From positions 1 to 64,000 of the forward strand of contig CAZWCZ010000004.1 of NCBI GenBank assembly GCA_964632165.1: DNA of 64,000 nucleotides. Direction: 5' to 3'. The DNA is from SIG299 sp964632165. GTDB lineage: Bacteria; Bacillota; Clostridia; Lachnospirales; Lachnospiraceae. The notes under the pieces were generated by a model. It was not told the DNA's origin and searched no databases. It saw nothing but the letters and a program-made list of their open reading frames with translations. Each line of letters begins with the position of its first letter. The first letter of the stretch is position 1. The translations under genes were made by a program, and so were the position numbers. Positions 1-8,419 of this stretch are shown here, piece after piece.

Positions 1-70
1 GTCTTCAGTATGGAATTTAATTTTACAAGTGGAATTTACCTTTTCATTCAAGCCTTGACAGTAACTTGTT

Positions 71-113
71 TTGTCATTCTTGTCATTGTTGTTGTTTTGT
101 CATTCTTGTCATT
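71..113. repeat. Four TTGTCATT copies upstream of the trpS promoter
   Basis: The octamer TTGTCATT occurs at 71, 80, 97 and 106. These fall in two pairs, making a longer direct repeat (68-90 and 94-116) offset by 26 bases, and the array ends just before the -35 box. It could be a protein-binding array or slipped-strand polymorphism. No function is recognised. Confidence 0.6.
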
Positions 114-119
114 GTTTAC

Positions 120-149
120 TTGACAGCACCTGTTTTGGCGGTGTATACT
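120..149 (+). promoter_or_regulatory. Promoter of the trpS T-box leader
   Basis: TTGACA at 120-125 and TATACT at 144-149 are separated by 18 bases, a near-consensus housekeeping promoter. Transcription would start near 156, at the beginning of the T-box leader. Called by eye. Confidence 0.7.
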
Positions 150-155
150 GAAACA

Positions 156-424
156 AATGCGAAACCATTGCGTGAGAAGAGTACTCTTATTCATAATTTT
201 CAGAGAGCTGTCGGACGGTGCAAGACAGTAAGGAGGATAAGACGAATGGACTTACAAGGGCCGGAGGAAAGCGTTTGCAAGTAATGCCGGACGGAAGCCT
301 GACCGTTATACAGGAATCATCTGATAGGATGAGATAAGGTGGATATGTACAGATATCAAGCAGGGTGGTACCGCAGAAGTTATGAGCTTTTGTCCCAGGA
401 GTGGGACGAAGGCTCTTTTTTTTC
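156..424 (+). promoter_or_regulatory. T-box leader of trpS (tRNA-Trp sensing)
   Basis: The leader has the AGAGAG-type Stem I segment near 202-207, the T-box core AGGGTGGTACCGC at 362-374 and an intrinsic terminator. In the terminator, 384-396 pairs with 403-415 and a run of T follows to 423. The likely specifier codon is TGG (Trp) at 247-249 in a GAATGGA context, which matches the downstream gene. In T-boxes, uncharged tRNA stabilises the antiterminator, so trpS would be read when tRNA-Trp is uncharged. The specifier is inferred from context; the T-box itself is clear. The leader and promoter region fill the gene-free stretch before trpS. Confidence 0.92.
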
Positions 425-472
425 GGGGAAAATATTTCCGGAGAAAATAAGGATATGAAGGAGGAAAAAAGA

Positions 473-1477
473 ATGGAAGACAACAAAAAAGTATTATTCA
501 GCGGAATGCAGTCAACAGGAAATCTGACACTTGGAAATTATCTTGGGGCACTAAAAAACTGGGTCACATTAAGCGATGATTACAATTGTTTTTTCTGTGT
601 GGTAGATGAGCATTCCATTACGGTAAGACAGGATCCGGCAGAACTTCGCAGCCGTGCAAGAAAACTCTTAACCTTATATCTTGCTGCCGGCCTTGACCCG
701 GAAAAGAACTGTATTTATTATCAGTCGCATGTTTCTGCACATGCAGAACTTGCATGGATATTAAATTGCTTTACCTATATGGGAGAACTGCAGAGAATGA
801 CGCAGTTTAAGGATAAATCTGCAAAGCATGCAGACAATATCAATGCCGGTCTGTTTACGTATCCGGTACTGATGGCAGCAGATATTCTCCTGTTCCAGAC
901 GGATGTGGTGCCGGTTGGTATTGACCAGATGCAGCATCTGGAACTGACAAGGGATATTGCTCAGAGATTCAACAGCATTTATGGTGATGTTTTCCGCATT
1001 CCGGAAGCATATATCGGAAAAACGGGGGCAAAGATCATGAGCCTGCAGGAACCGTCAAAGAAAATGTCCAAATCAGATGAGAATCCGAATGCCAGCATTT
1101 ATCTTTTAGACGACCCGGATACGATCATGAGAAAGTTTAAGCGTGCGGTCACGGATTCGGAAGGAATGGTACGGTACCGTGAGGAACAGCCGGGAATCCG
1201 GAACCTGATCGATATTTATGGAGCCTGTACCGGAAAGACACCGTCTGAGATAGAAAAAGAGTTTGACGGCAAAGGATATGGCGACTTTAAGACGGCAGTC
1301 GGCGAAACGGTTGTTTCTGTATTAAAACCGCTGCAGGACAGAATGGCAGACATTGCGAAAGATAAGGCATATGTGGACGGTGTGATCAAGAATAATGCGG
1401 AAAAGGCAAATTATTTTGCGTCAAAAACACTGCGCAAGGTACAAAAGAAAGTAGGTTTCCCGGAAAGGATCAGATAG
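473..1477 (+). CDS. trpS: Tryptophan--tRNA ligase
   Basis: Class I aminoacyl-tRNA synthetase that charges tRNA-Trp with tryptophan using ATP, in the cytoplasm. The HIGH-equivalent TGNLTLGNYLG is at residues 14-24 and KMSKS is near residues 196-200. The 334-residue length is normal for bacterial TrpRS. The start chosen is the ATG preceded by AAGGAGG with 8 bases of spacing; a longer reading upstream would run back into the T-box terminator. It is the first gene of a probable unit with the HAD phosphatase (30-base gap) and mutY. Expression is controlled by the T-box leader. The identification is secure. Confidence 0.97.
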   Translation: MEDNKKVLFSGMQSTGNLTLGNYLGALKNWVTLSDDYNCFFCVVDEHSITVRQDPAELRSRARKLLTLYLAAGLDPEKNCIYYQSHVSAHAELAWILNCFTYMGELQRMTQFKDKSAKHADNINAGLFTYPVLMAADILLFQTDVVPVGIDQMQHLELTRDIAQRFNSIYGDVFRIPEAYIGKTGAKIMSLQEPSKKMSKSDENPNASIYLLDDPDTIMRKFKRAVTDSEGMVRYREEQPGIRNLIDIYGACTGKTPSEIEKEFDGKGYGDFKTAVGETVVSVLKPLQDRMADIAKDKAYVDGVIKNNAEKANYFASKTLRKVQKKVGFPERIR

Positions 1478-1507
1478 TGAGGAGATCACGTCGGAATAAG
1501 GAGTTGT

Positions 1508-2311
1508 ATGAAATATAAACTTTTGGTTCTGGATATTGACGGAACGGTGACAAATTCAAAAAAAGAAGTAACGCAGGCAACAAAAGATGCCGTGATACGT
1601 ATCCAGAAGGAGGGAGTACGTGTTGCCATAGCGTCTGGAAGACCGACACCGGGAACAAAGCAGGTAGCGGAAGTGTTGGAGCTGAAAAGATTTGGAAATT
1701 ACGTGCTTTCTTTTAATGGGGGAAAAGTAACGGATTGTGGGACGGAAGAAGTGATACTGGATAAGACGATCCCACCGGAAATGGCAGCAGTATTACAGGA
1801 AGAGGCAAAACAGTACGGAGTTGGCATACTGACGTATGATACGCAGGGAGCTTTAGCAGGTACGGAAGTGGATGAATATATGGAATTGGAAGCCCGCATC
1901 AATCATATCGACATAAAGAAAGTCGGAGCGTTTGCGGAAGCAGTTACATTTCCGGTAAATAAATGCCTGATGACAGGAGAACCGGAACATCTTGCCGTTG
2001 TGGAAAAAGAGCTGAAAGCGAAGTATGCCGGAAGCCTGAATATATTCCGATCGGAACCGTTTTTTCTGGAGCTTATGCCAAAGGGCATCGATAAAGCGGC
2101 TGTGCTGAAGCGTTTCATTTCTTTCCTTGGGATCGATCAAAAGGAGGTGGTCTGCTGCGGTGACGGCTATAATGACATAAGCATGATAGAATTTGCGGGG
2201 CTTGGAGTTGCAATGGCAAATGCGAGGCAGGAAGTCCTGGATGCGGCGGATCATATCACCGGATCGAATGATGAGGATGGTATTGTACAGGTAATTGAAA
2301 AATTCTTTTAG
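1508..2311 (+). CDS. Cof-type HAD-IIB family phosphatase
   Basis: Haloacid-dehalogenase superfamily hydrolase of the Cof/IIB type, which generally dephosphorylates sugar phosphates, FMN or other small metabolites. Motif I DIDGT is at residues 9-13 (nucleophile Asp9, acid/base Asp11). The ASGRP motif II region lies near residue 43, and the C-terminal metal motif GDGYNDISM is near residue 217. The 267-residue length fits the family. AAGGAG lies 4 bases before the ATG. It sits between trpS and mutY with short gaps, so it is probably co-transcribed. The substrate cannot be told from sequence. Confidence 0.9.
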   Translation: MKYKLLVLDIDGTVTNSKKEVTQATKDAVIRIQKEGVRVAIASGRPTPGTKQVAEVLELKRFGNYVLSFNGGKVTDCGTEEVILDKTIPPEMAAVLQEEAKQYGVGILTYDTQGALAGTEVDEYMELEARINHIDIKKVGAFAEAVTFPVNKCLMTGEPEHLAVVEKELKAKYAGSLNIFRSEPFFLELMPKGIDKAAVLKRFISFLGIDQKEVVCCGDGYNDISMIEFAGLGVAMANARQEVLDAADHITGSNDEDGIVQVIEKFF

Positions 2312-2330
2312 ATTCTGAGGGAGAATGTAT

Positions 2331-3377
2331 ATGAAAGAGGATTATACAGAAATTATTCCGTATCTGCTGCATTGGTATGACAGGAATGCAAGAATCCTGC
2401 CATGGAGAGAAGATCCAAAACCATATTATGTCTGGGTATCGGAGATCATGCTCCAACAGACGAGGGTTGAGGCGGTCAAAGGTTACTTTGACCGTTTTCT
2501 GTCCGCACTGCCGGAACTTTCCGACCTTGCCGGAGCACAGGAAGAAGTACTTTTGAAATTATGGGAAGGATTAGGATATTATAATCGTGTCCGTAATATG
2601 CAGAAAGCGGCACAGGTGGTAATGGAACGGTATGAAGGGAGCCTTCCGGCAGATTATGAGGCACTAAAACAGCTTCCGGGGATCGGAACGTATACCGCAG
2701 GGGCAATCGCTTCCATCGCGTATGGGATTCCGGAACCGGCGGTAGACGGAAATGTACTGCGCGTTTTAAAACGGATATCGGCAAGTTATGATGACATTAC
2801 AAAGGAAAAAGTAAAAAAAGAGCTGGAGGATGATCTGCGGAGGATCATGCCGAAAGACCGCCCGGGGGATTTTAATCAGTCGTTAATGGAGCTGGGAGCC
2901 ACCGTTTGTCTTCCAAATGGGAAACCACTCTGCGAACAGTGTCCGGTAATGCATTTGTGTAAAGCGTTCCATGCAGGATGTGAATTGGAACTTCCGGTAA
3001 AGTCAAAGAAAAAAGAGCGCAGAGTAGAAGAACACACGGTATTTGTAATAAAAACAGGAACAGGAAATGCATATGAGATCGTTCTTCATAAACGGGCCGG
3101 AAAAGGTTTGCTGTCAGGTCTTTGGGAACTTCCGAATGTGGAAGGACATTGGGGTGAAGAAAAGGTAAGAGAAAGCTTTCCGGAAGCAAAAGTAGAGCGG
3201 CTGCCGGACGGGAAACATATTTTTTCACATGTGGAGTGGAGGCTTTGGTGCTATGAGATACGGATCAATGACTTTGCTCTGCATCAGGAAAAAGATACGC
3301 AACTGTTTTCTTTGCAGGAGATTAAAGAAAAAATATCGATTCCGTCCGCATTTGACTGCTGCAAAAAATACTTATAG
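2331..3377 (+). CDS. mutY: A/G-specific adenine glycosylase
   Basis: Base-excision repair enzyme that removes adenine mispaired with 8-oxoguanine or guanine. It has an HhH-GPD glycosylase domain with Glu38 in EIMLQQT and the catalytic Asp of AVDGNV near residue 138. An iron-sulfur cluster motif lies around residues 193-210, followed by a C-terminal NUDIX-like 8-oxoG recognition domain. The first two cluster cysteines are separated by seven residues rather than the usual six, with the rest CxxCx5C. The ATG at 2331 is preferred over 2325 because GAGGGAG at 2317-2323 is then 7 bases away. The identification is secure. Confidence 0.95.
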   Translation: MKEDYTEIIPYLLHWYDRNARILPWREDPKPYYVWVSEIMLQQTRVEAVKGYFDRFLSALPELSDLAGAQEEVLLKLWEGLGYYNRVRNMQKAAQVVMERYEGSLPADYEALKQLPGIGTYTAGAIASIAYGIPEPAVDGNVLRVLKRISASYDDITKEKVKKELEDDLRRIMPKDRPGDFNQSLMELGATVCLPNGKPLCEQCPVMHLCKAFHAGCELELPVKSKKKERRVEEHTVFVIKTGTGNAYEIVLHKRAGKGLLSGLWELPNVEGHWGEEKVRESFPEAKVERLPDGKHIFSHVEWRLWCYEIRINDFALHQEKDTQLFSLQEIKEKISIPSAFDCCKKYL

Positions 3378-3483
3378 CGGGATGAATGCGGATAAAGATA
3401 ATAATTATTTTATAAATGCTTTCTTTTTTTTTGCGGTATTTTGTGGTACACTGTTCGTACAAAAAAGAAATATGGAGTACAGT

Positions 3484-4203
3484 ATGGATGTAGAACATAA
3501 AAAAACAGTGCTGGATGACGGGGCGGCATTATATCATCACGATGAGAATGTGAGCGAAAAAGAAAAATGGAGCCGTATGTCAGGGAAAAAAAGATGGGAG
3601 TATTTTAAATCCTATTATCTGATGAAGTGCATCGCAATCTTAGCGTCAGCCGCGGTTGTAGTATCCATTTTTTATGCTATGTTTTCGCCTAAACCGGAAA
3701 CCGTTCTGAATGTTGCCATTGTAAATCAGGCACTCGTACAGCCACAGTATCTTAAATTGCAGGAGGCATTTGAGACCTGGATCGAATTGGATCCGGAAAT
3801 ACAGGAAACGGTGTTTGACGGGGGGTACGATTTTGAACTGGATCAGTATAATGCAATGCAGAAATTTGCTATTTATAATGCGGCGGGCGAACTGGATGTT
3901 ACCATCCTTCCGCTGTCTGAGTTTGAAAAATATGCTCCGGTCGGCTATTTTTCCCAGGTTTCCAATCATATTTCCACAGGCCTGTATCTGAAACTTTCAG
4001 ATTATTTCGTGGAGAGCAGCAGGCAAAATGAAAACGGCGAAATAGAAGAAGACTCAAAAGCGGTTTATGGGATAAGGATAGATTCCACGCGGATATTTGA
4101 TGGATATGAGGCGGACGGGCCAATTGTTCTTGCGATCAATCATTCCACCGGAAACGAAGAAATGATTGAGAAATTTTTGACGTATCTGTTCTTTGGGGAA
4201 TAG
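3484..4203 (+). CDS. Membrane-anchored protein of unknown function
   Basis: A 239-residue protein not recognised. It has a charged cytoplasmic N-terminus, one membrane helix at about residues 47-67 and a C-terminal domain outside the membrane. The pattern VLNVAIVNQAL after the helix, with later segments ending in a helical EEMIEKFLTYLF, is loosely like a solute-binding-protein fold; that is inference only. GGAG at 3474-3477 sits 6 bases before the ATG at 3484; an ATG at 3472 has no good ribosome site. The same frame runs back into mutY but nothing there looks coding. A TG-extended -10 (TACACT, 3447-3452) lies upstream without a clear -35. Confidence 0.75.
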   Translation: MDVEHKKTVLDDGAALYHHDENVSEKEKWSRMSGKKRWEYFKSYYLMKCIAILASAAVVVSIFYAMFSPKPETVLNVAIVNQALVQPQYLKLQEAFETWIELDPEIQETVFDGGYDFELDQYNAMQKFAIYNAAGELDVTILPLSEFEKYAPVGYFSQVSNHISTGLYLKLSDYFVESSRQNENGEIEEDSKAVYGIRIDSTRIFDGYEADGPIVLAINHSTGNEEMIEKFLTYLFFGE

Positions 4204-4213
4204 GCGATTAGAA

Positions 4214-4242
4214 TTGCAAAGTAGTACATTTTATATTATAAT
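4214..4242 (+). promoter_or_regulatory. Promoter of the 4287-10525 gene cluster
   Basis: TTGCAA at 4214-4219 and a perfect TATAAT at 4237-4242 are separated by 17 bases. It is the only strong promoter seen before the four unknown genes at 4287-10525. Confidence 0.75.
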
Positions 4243-4266
4243 AGATATGTCTTTAGACATATCTAT
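4241..4266. promoter_or_regulatory. Perfect 11-bp-arm palindrome overlapping the -10 box
   Basis: ATAGATATGTC at 4241-4251 pairs exactly with 4256-4266 around a TTTA loop and overlaps the last two bases of the -10 box and the expected start site. It may be an operator or a 5' mRNA hairpin. Five T follow at 4266-4270, so it could also be a terminator for the preceding gene. Confidence 0.6.
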
Positions 4267-4286
4267 TTTTGTTAGGAGAAGAAAAA

Positions 4287-5201
4287 ATGGCAAACAGAAA
4301 AACAACAGGTGCAAAAGGAAATAGAAAGAAAAACAGAAAGAAAAATTCATCAGATGATACATTAAAATTTTTACTTGTGCTCGTTATCGTCGGGCTTATT
4401 GTGGCAATCATTCTGTTGATGCGGGAAACAGGAACGGAACCACGGGGGGATGCGACACCGACACCAACGTCTGCAGCGGAACCGTCGGATACATCAAAAC
4501 CGACCGATGCTCCGGATCAGAGCCCGACACCGAAGCCGACCGGGGAGGCGGCTCCTACGGATACACCGGATCCGACGTCAGTTCCGGATCAGAGCCCGAC
4601 TCCGGAGCTGACGAAACAGCCGGAGACAACTCCGGGAGCGGTCATGAACTATAGTGCATCGGACGCTGAAAAGTTGGTCAGACAGACGATTCCGGGAGAG
4701 TATACCGTGCAGCTGCTGAATGAGAACCTTTTGATCGGAAATTGGGAATATTATCAGTTTTGTGCTTTGAATGCAAAAAAAGAAATACTGTATCCGTTTT
4801 TGGTAGTAAATAAGCAGGACGGCATACTGTATTGTTACGATTCTGCAGAAGAAGTAGTCTTTGATTTTACAGAGTTTCCTCTGAAGGATAACGCAGAACC
4901 GACCCCAGAGCCGACGCCGGAACTTCGCAGGGAGCTGACGGCAGAAGAAGCATATCAGATATTATGCGGATATTCCAAAGAAAGTTTGAACATCGCAAAA
5001 GAAGTTATGGAATACCAGGCAGAATACGATAGTGAGCTGACATTCATCAATGGGGTCAACTGTTATCGGTTTAATCTTTCTGAGGTAACAAGTGACGGAA
5101 AAGTAAGAAACAGGGGAGAATTTTACATTTCTACAGACGGAACGGAATGTTATTATATCGATAGTGAAACAAATGAGTTTGTACTTGCGGTAAATAGGTA
5201 A
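4287..5201 (+). CDS. Exported protein with Pro/Thr-rich linker
   Basis: A 304-residue protein not assigned to a family. It has a Lys/Arg-rich cytoplasmic N-terminus (about 1-27) and one membrane helix (about 29-46). A low-complexity Thr/Pro/Asp linker (about 54-118) holds repeats of DQSPTP. Two globular segments follow: one begins SASDAEKLV, and after a short second TPEP linker another begins LTAEEAYQIL. Both look like small alpha/beta units similar in outline to PepSY domains, which is inference. AGGAG lies 8 bases before the ATG. The next gene starts 25 bases downstream, so it is probably the first gene of the unit that includes the DUF5717-like protein. Confidence 0.8.
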   Translation: MANRKTTGAKGNRKKNRKKNSSDDTLKFLLVLVIVGLIVAIILLMRETGTEPRGDATPTPTSAAEPSDTSKPTDAPDQSPTPKPTGEAAPTDTPDPTSVPDQSPTPELTKQPETTPGAVMNYSASDAEKLVRQTIPGEYTVQLLNENLLIGNWEYYQFCALNAKKEILYPFLVVNKQDGILYCYDSAEEVVFDFTEFPLKDNAEPTPEPTPELRRELTAEEAYQILCGYSKESLNIAKEVMEYQAEYDSELTFINGVNCYRFNLSEVTSDGKVRNRGEFYISTDGTECYYIDSETNEFVLAVNR

Positions 5202-5226
5202 CATAGGAGAATAAGGGGTCTTCAGA

Positions 5227-8200
5227 GTGAAGGAAAAGATTGAGCGATTTGCCAAGGGAATATTTGAATATGAGATACCGGAACTGATCGTTTCCGAAAA
5301 ACGGCTTCGGCTGTCGGCAGAAGCAGGAAAAAAGCGGTATGGTTCCATCTGCATAAAGAATAGAGAAGGAAAGCGTATGAAAGGTGTTTTATACGTGACC
5401 GGAAAGGTACTTTCCCTGCAGGAAGCGGAGTTTGTCGGTGCGGAATGCGAGATTGGATATGAGGTAAATGCAGAATTTTTGCAGGCAGGAGAGATCTGTA
5501 CCGGCAGCATCAGTGTTGTCAGCGATTGTGGCGAAATGCAGATCCCGTTTGCCGTAACAGTTAAGGAACCTGTGGTACTTCCGGTAAAGAAACAGCCGAA
5601 AGACAGAACGGTTCCGAAACAGAACGTCATTTTAAAAGAAGACACTGAAATACAAAAAAGAGGAGTTGCGGCGCGGGAATTTCCGTGGAGAAACATCCAC
5701 CGCATGGAATATAAGTTGACAGAGCAGTATCTTTTACTGCGGAACAATGCAACGACGCGCGGAGCGTATCTGGCAGAATCGGAGCGCATCTTAGAATCCC
5801 TTCTTGTACTGTTGGATCGAAGTTGTGCTGACTGTGAGGAAGAGAAAAAAAAGGAAGGATTTCAGAAAAAAAAGCAGGAGTATGAGCTGTATCGGATCTA
5901 TCTTGCGGTCGTGGATGAGAAGAATCGGGACAGAGAAATGCTTTATGATATGGCACTCAGAAAACGCTCTCAGTTTGAACGTACCGGGCAGATGCTGCCG
6001 TACTGTATGACGCTTTATCTGGAAGCAATGATGTCAAGAAGTGCTGTCCTTACGGAAGAGTATGCAGAAAAAATACGGACGCTATATGAGCAGAATCCAA
6101 AAGAGACAATGCTTCTCTGGTTTTTGCTGTATATGGATAAGAAACTAAAGAATAATCGGCAGCTGTGCTATGAGAAGATCAAAGAGCACTGTAGCGGCGG
6201 GAAATACAGTCCGGTTCTTTTGTACGAGGCCGGCACCATATGGAATGAGAATCCTTTGATGATCCGTTATCTGACCCCGTTTGAATGCCACGTGGTACAG
6301 TATCTGATCAAGAGCAGAACAATAACCAGGGAGCTGGCGCTTCAGTTTGCATATCTGTCGGATAAAAATACAGAGCAGGAGCAGCTTCAGCTGCAGATAT
6401 TACGCCGTTTGTATGAAATCTTTCAGCATAAGGACATTTTGTATGCTGTCTGCAGAAAGATCATTGCACGGAATGCCAGAGGAAAAAACATGCATCCGTA
6501 TCTGCAGCAGGGAATCCGGGAACAGCTGCGGATGGACCGCCTGTATGAATTTTATCTGTATACGATGGATCGTTCGGCAAAGCAGAAGATAGATCAGTCC
6601 GTTCTGTCGTACTTCAGCTTCAGTAATTCTCTGCCTGAAGAGGATATGGAATATCTGTACGCGTATGTTGTGCGGAACAAAACAGAAAATCCGGCGATCT
6701 ATCGGGCTTACTTAAAAAAGATAGAACAGTTTGCAGTCAACCGGATGAAGGCGGGAGCCGTCAATGATTTTCTTGCCGTTTTATATTCAGATGTGCTGAG
6801 AGCATCCCTTATTGATCGGGAATTGGCACAGAGCCTGCCGGATATTATTTTTACTTACCGTCTGGAATGCAGAAATCCTGCAATGGAAAGTGTTCTGATA
6901 CAGCATAAAGAAGAAAAAACGGCAATTCAGGTTCCACTTTGTCAGGAGGCGGATAAAAGGGTTGCATTCATTCCGATATATACGGAAAATGCAGAGATCA
7001 TGATGGTAGATCAGGATCAAGATCAGCATCCTCTTACAGAATCCGAAAAGGTATACCGCCTGATGCATGCAGAGAGCCTGCTGGATATTTGTTACGAAGC
7101 GGGAAGTGACAATCGGAAATTGCTTTTGCATCTGGCGGAAAAAAGACGGAATTATGATAAAAAAGACAGAATACGTGCGGATCTGCTCAAACGTATCGCG
7201 GCTCTGCCCGGTTTGAAAGATGAGGTAATAAATTCCGCACTGACAGCACTGGTGGAATATTATTACGAAAATTATGACGGGGAACTTTTAGAAACCTATC
7301 TGCGTGCCGTGCGTCTGGAATTACTAAATGGAGAAGAGCGGGGAAGAATGGCAGAAATGATGGCCATCCGCGAAATGTATGAGGAAGTGATGCGGGCAGT
7401 GGACCGCTTTGGATGCGGACTTTTGCAGACCAAACGGATGACGAAAATCTGTCTGAAAGGGATTTGCTCAAAAACAGAAGAGCAGGACAGAAAAAATCTG
7501 CTGCCTATGGCGATGCGTGTTTTTCGCAGCGGATATGCAGAGAAAAGAATATTGTCCTATCTGGTGGAGCATTACAACGGAACAACGGAAGAAATGGAGC
7601 AGATCTGGAGCGCGGCGAGGGAACAGGAGTTAGATACCGCCGAACTGGAAGAACGGCTCCTTGGACAGATGCTGTTTGCGGAAAGTCAACTGGAACATTC
7701 CTTTCCAATCTTTTTAAGCTACTGCCGGACAGGGAAAAACAAAAAACTCATTCGTGCGTATCTGTCTTACGGAGCCTATCGCTATTTTGTCCGGGAAGAA
7801 GAAGTGCATACGCAGCTTTTTGAACTTCTGAAAAAAGAAACCTTTATTGACAGCAGCCAGATCTGTGTATTGGCACTGTTAAAATGGTATGCAGAAAAGG
7901 AAGAGCTGACAGAAGCGGAGAAAAATTTTATTGAACTGCACATTCAGCGGTTCGTACAGAAAAAAATGGTGTTTTCCGTCTTTAAAAAATTTGATGGGAA
8001 ACTGCTGTTGCCGGCATGCGTGACGGACAAATATTATATCGAATACCGTACGAATCCTAAAAATAAGGTAACTTTTTGTTATACCGTCGGGCGGAACGGA
8101 GAAGAAAAAGAAGAAAACATGACAGATATCGGATACGGTATTTTTGTAAAAGAGTGGATCCTGTTTTACGGAGAGAGTCTGGATTATCGGATAAAGTGCG

Positions 8201-8400
8201 AAAGCAAGGATGGGCAGACAACAGAAAACTGTACGGTTAAGTACACGGAATCTCCCAAAGGAGAAGGAAATACAAAATATAAGAAACTGAATGAAATCCT
8301 TGTTGCGATCGAAAAAAAGGAAGAACAGAAAGTGTATGGACTTCTGGAAGAGTGTGATAAGGAAACTTATGCCGTAAAACGTCATTTTACGCCAATTTAA
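5227..8400 (+). CDS. Large helical protein, DUF5717-like
   Basis: A 1057-residue protein with no catalytic motif I can see. From memory it resembles proteins annotated DUF5717 in Lachnospiraceae; this was not checked. Residues 1-115 look beta-rich (an Ig-like sandwich). About 140-880 are helical and rich in Leu, Tyr, Arg and Glu, like an alpha-solenoid scaffold. About 900-1000 turn beta-rich again. No signal peptide or membrane helix is seen, so it is probably cytoplasmic. The start is GTG with AAGGGG 8 bases upstream. The actin-like gene follows after 19 bases, which suggests a joint function. Function unknown. Confidence 0.8.
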   Translation: MKEKIERFAKGIFEYEIPELIVSEKRLRLSAEAGKKRYGSICIKNREGKRMKGVLYVTGKVLSLQEAEFVGAECEIGYEVNAEFLQAGEICTGSISVVSDCGEMQIPFAVTVKEPVVLPVKKQPKDRTVPKQNVILKEDTEIQKRGVAAREFPWRNIHRMEYKLTEQYLLLRNNATTRGAYLAESERILESLLVLLDRSCADCEEEKKKEGFQKKKQEYELYRIYLAVVDEKNRDREMLYDMALRKRSQFERTGQMLPYCMTLYLEAMMSRSAVLTEEYAEKIRTLYEQNPKETMLLWFLLYMDKKLKNNRQLCYEKIKEHCSGGKYSPVLLYEAGTIWNENPLMIRYLTPFECHVVQYLIKSRTITRELALQFAYLSDKNTEQEQLQLQILRRLYEIFQHKDILYAVCRKIIARNARGKNMHPYLQQGIREQLRMDRLYEFYLYTMDRSAKQKIDQSVLSYFSFSNSLPEEDMEYLYAYVVRNKTENPAIYRAYLKKIEQFAVNRMKAGAVNDFLAVLYSDVLRASLIDRELAQSLPDIIFTYRLECRNPAMESVLIQHKEEKTAIQVPLCQEADKRVAFIPIYTENAEIMMVDQDQDQHPLTESEKVYRLMHAESLLDICYEAGSDNRKLLLHLAEKRRNYDKKDRIRADLLKRIAALPGLKDEVINSALTALVEYYYENYDGELLETYLRAVRLELLNGEERGRMAEMMAIREMYEEVMRAVDRFGCGLLQTKRMTKICLKGICSKTEEQDRKNLLPMAMRVFRSGYAEKRILSYLVEHYNGTTEEMEQIWSAAREQELDTAELEERLLGQMLFAESQLEHSFPIFLSYCRTGKNKKLIRAYLSYGAYRYFVREEEVHTQLFELLKKETFIDSSQICVLALLKWYAEKEELTEAEKNFIELHIQRFVQKKMVFSVFKKFDGKLLLPACVTDKYYIEYRTNPKNKVTFCYTVGRNGEEKEENMTDIGYGIFVKEWILFYGESLDYRIKCESKDGQTTENCTVKYTESPKGEGNTKYKKLNEILVAIEKKEEQKVYGLLEECDKETYAVKRHFTPI

Positions 8401-8419
8401 CAGCGAGGAGAAAAAAGAT

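Noticed and set aside
66..284. Open reading frame of 72 codons before trpS
   Set aside because: It lies over the promoter and T-box Stem I, has no ribosome site, and the RNA structure explains the sequence.
3229..3483. Extension of the 3484 gene back into mutY
   Set aside because: The added residues are the +1 frame of mutY and lack a ribosome site; GGAG precedes ATG 3484.
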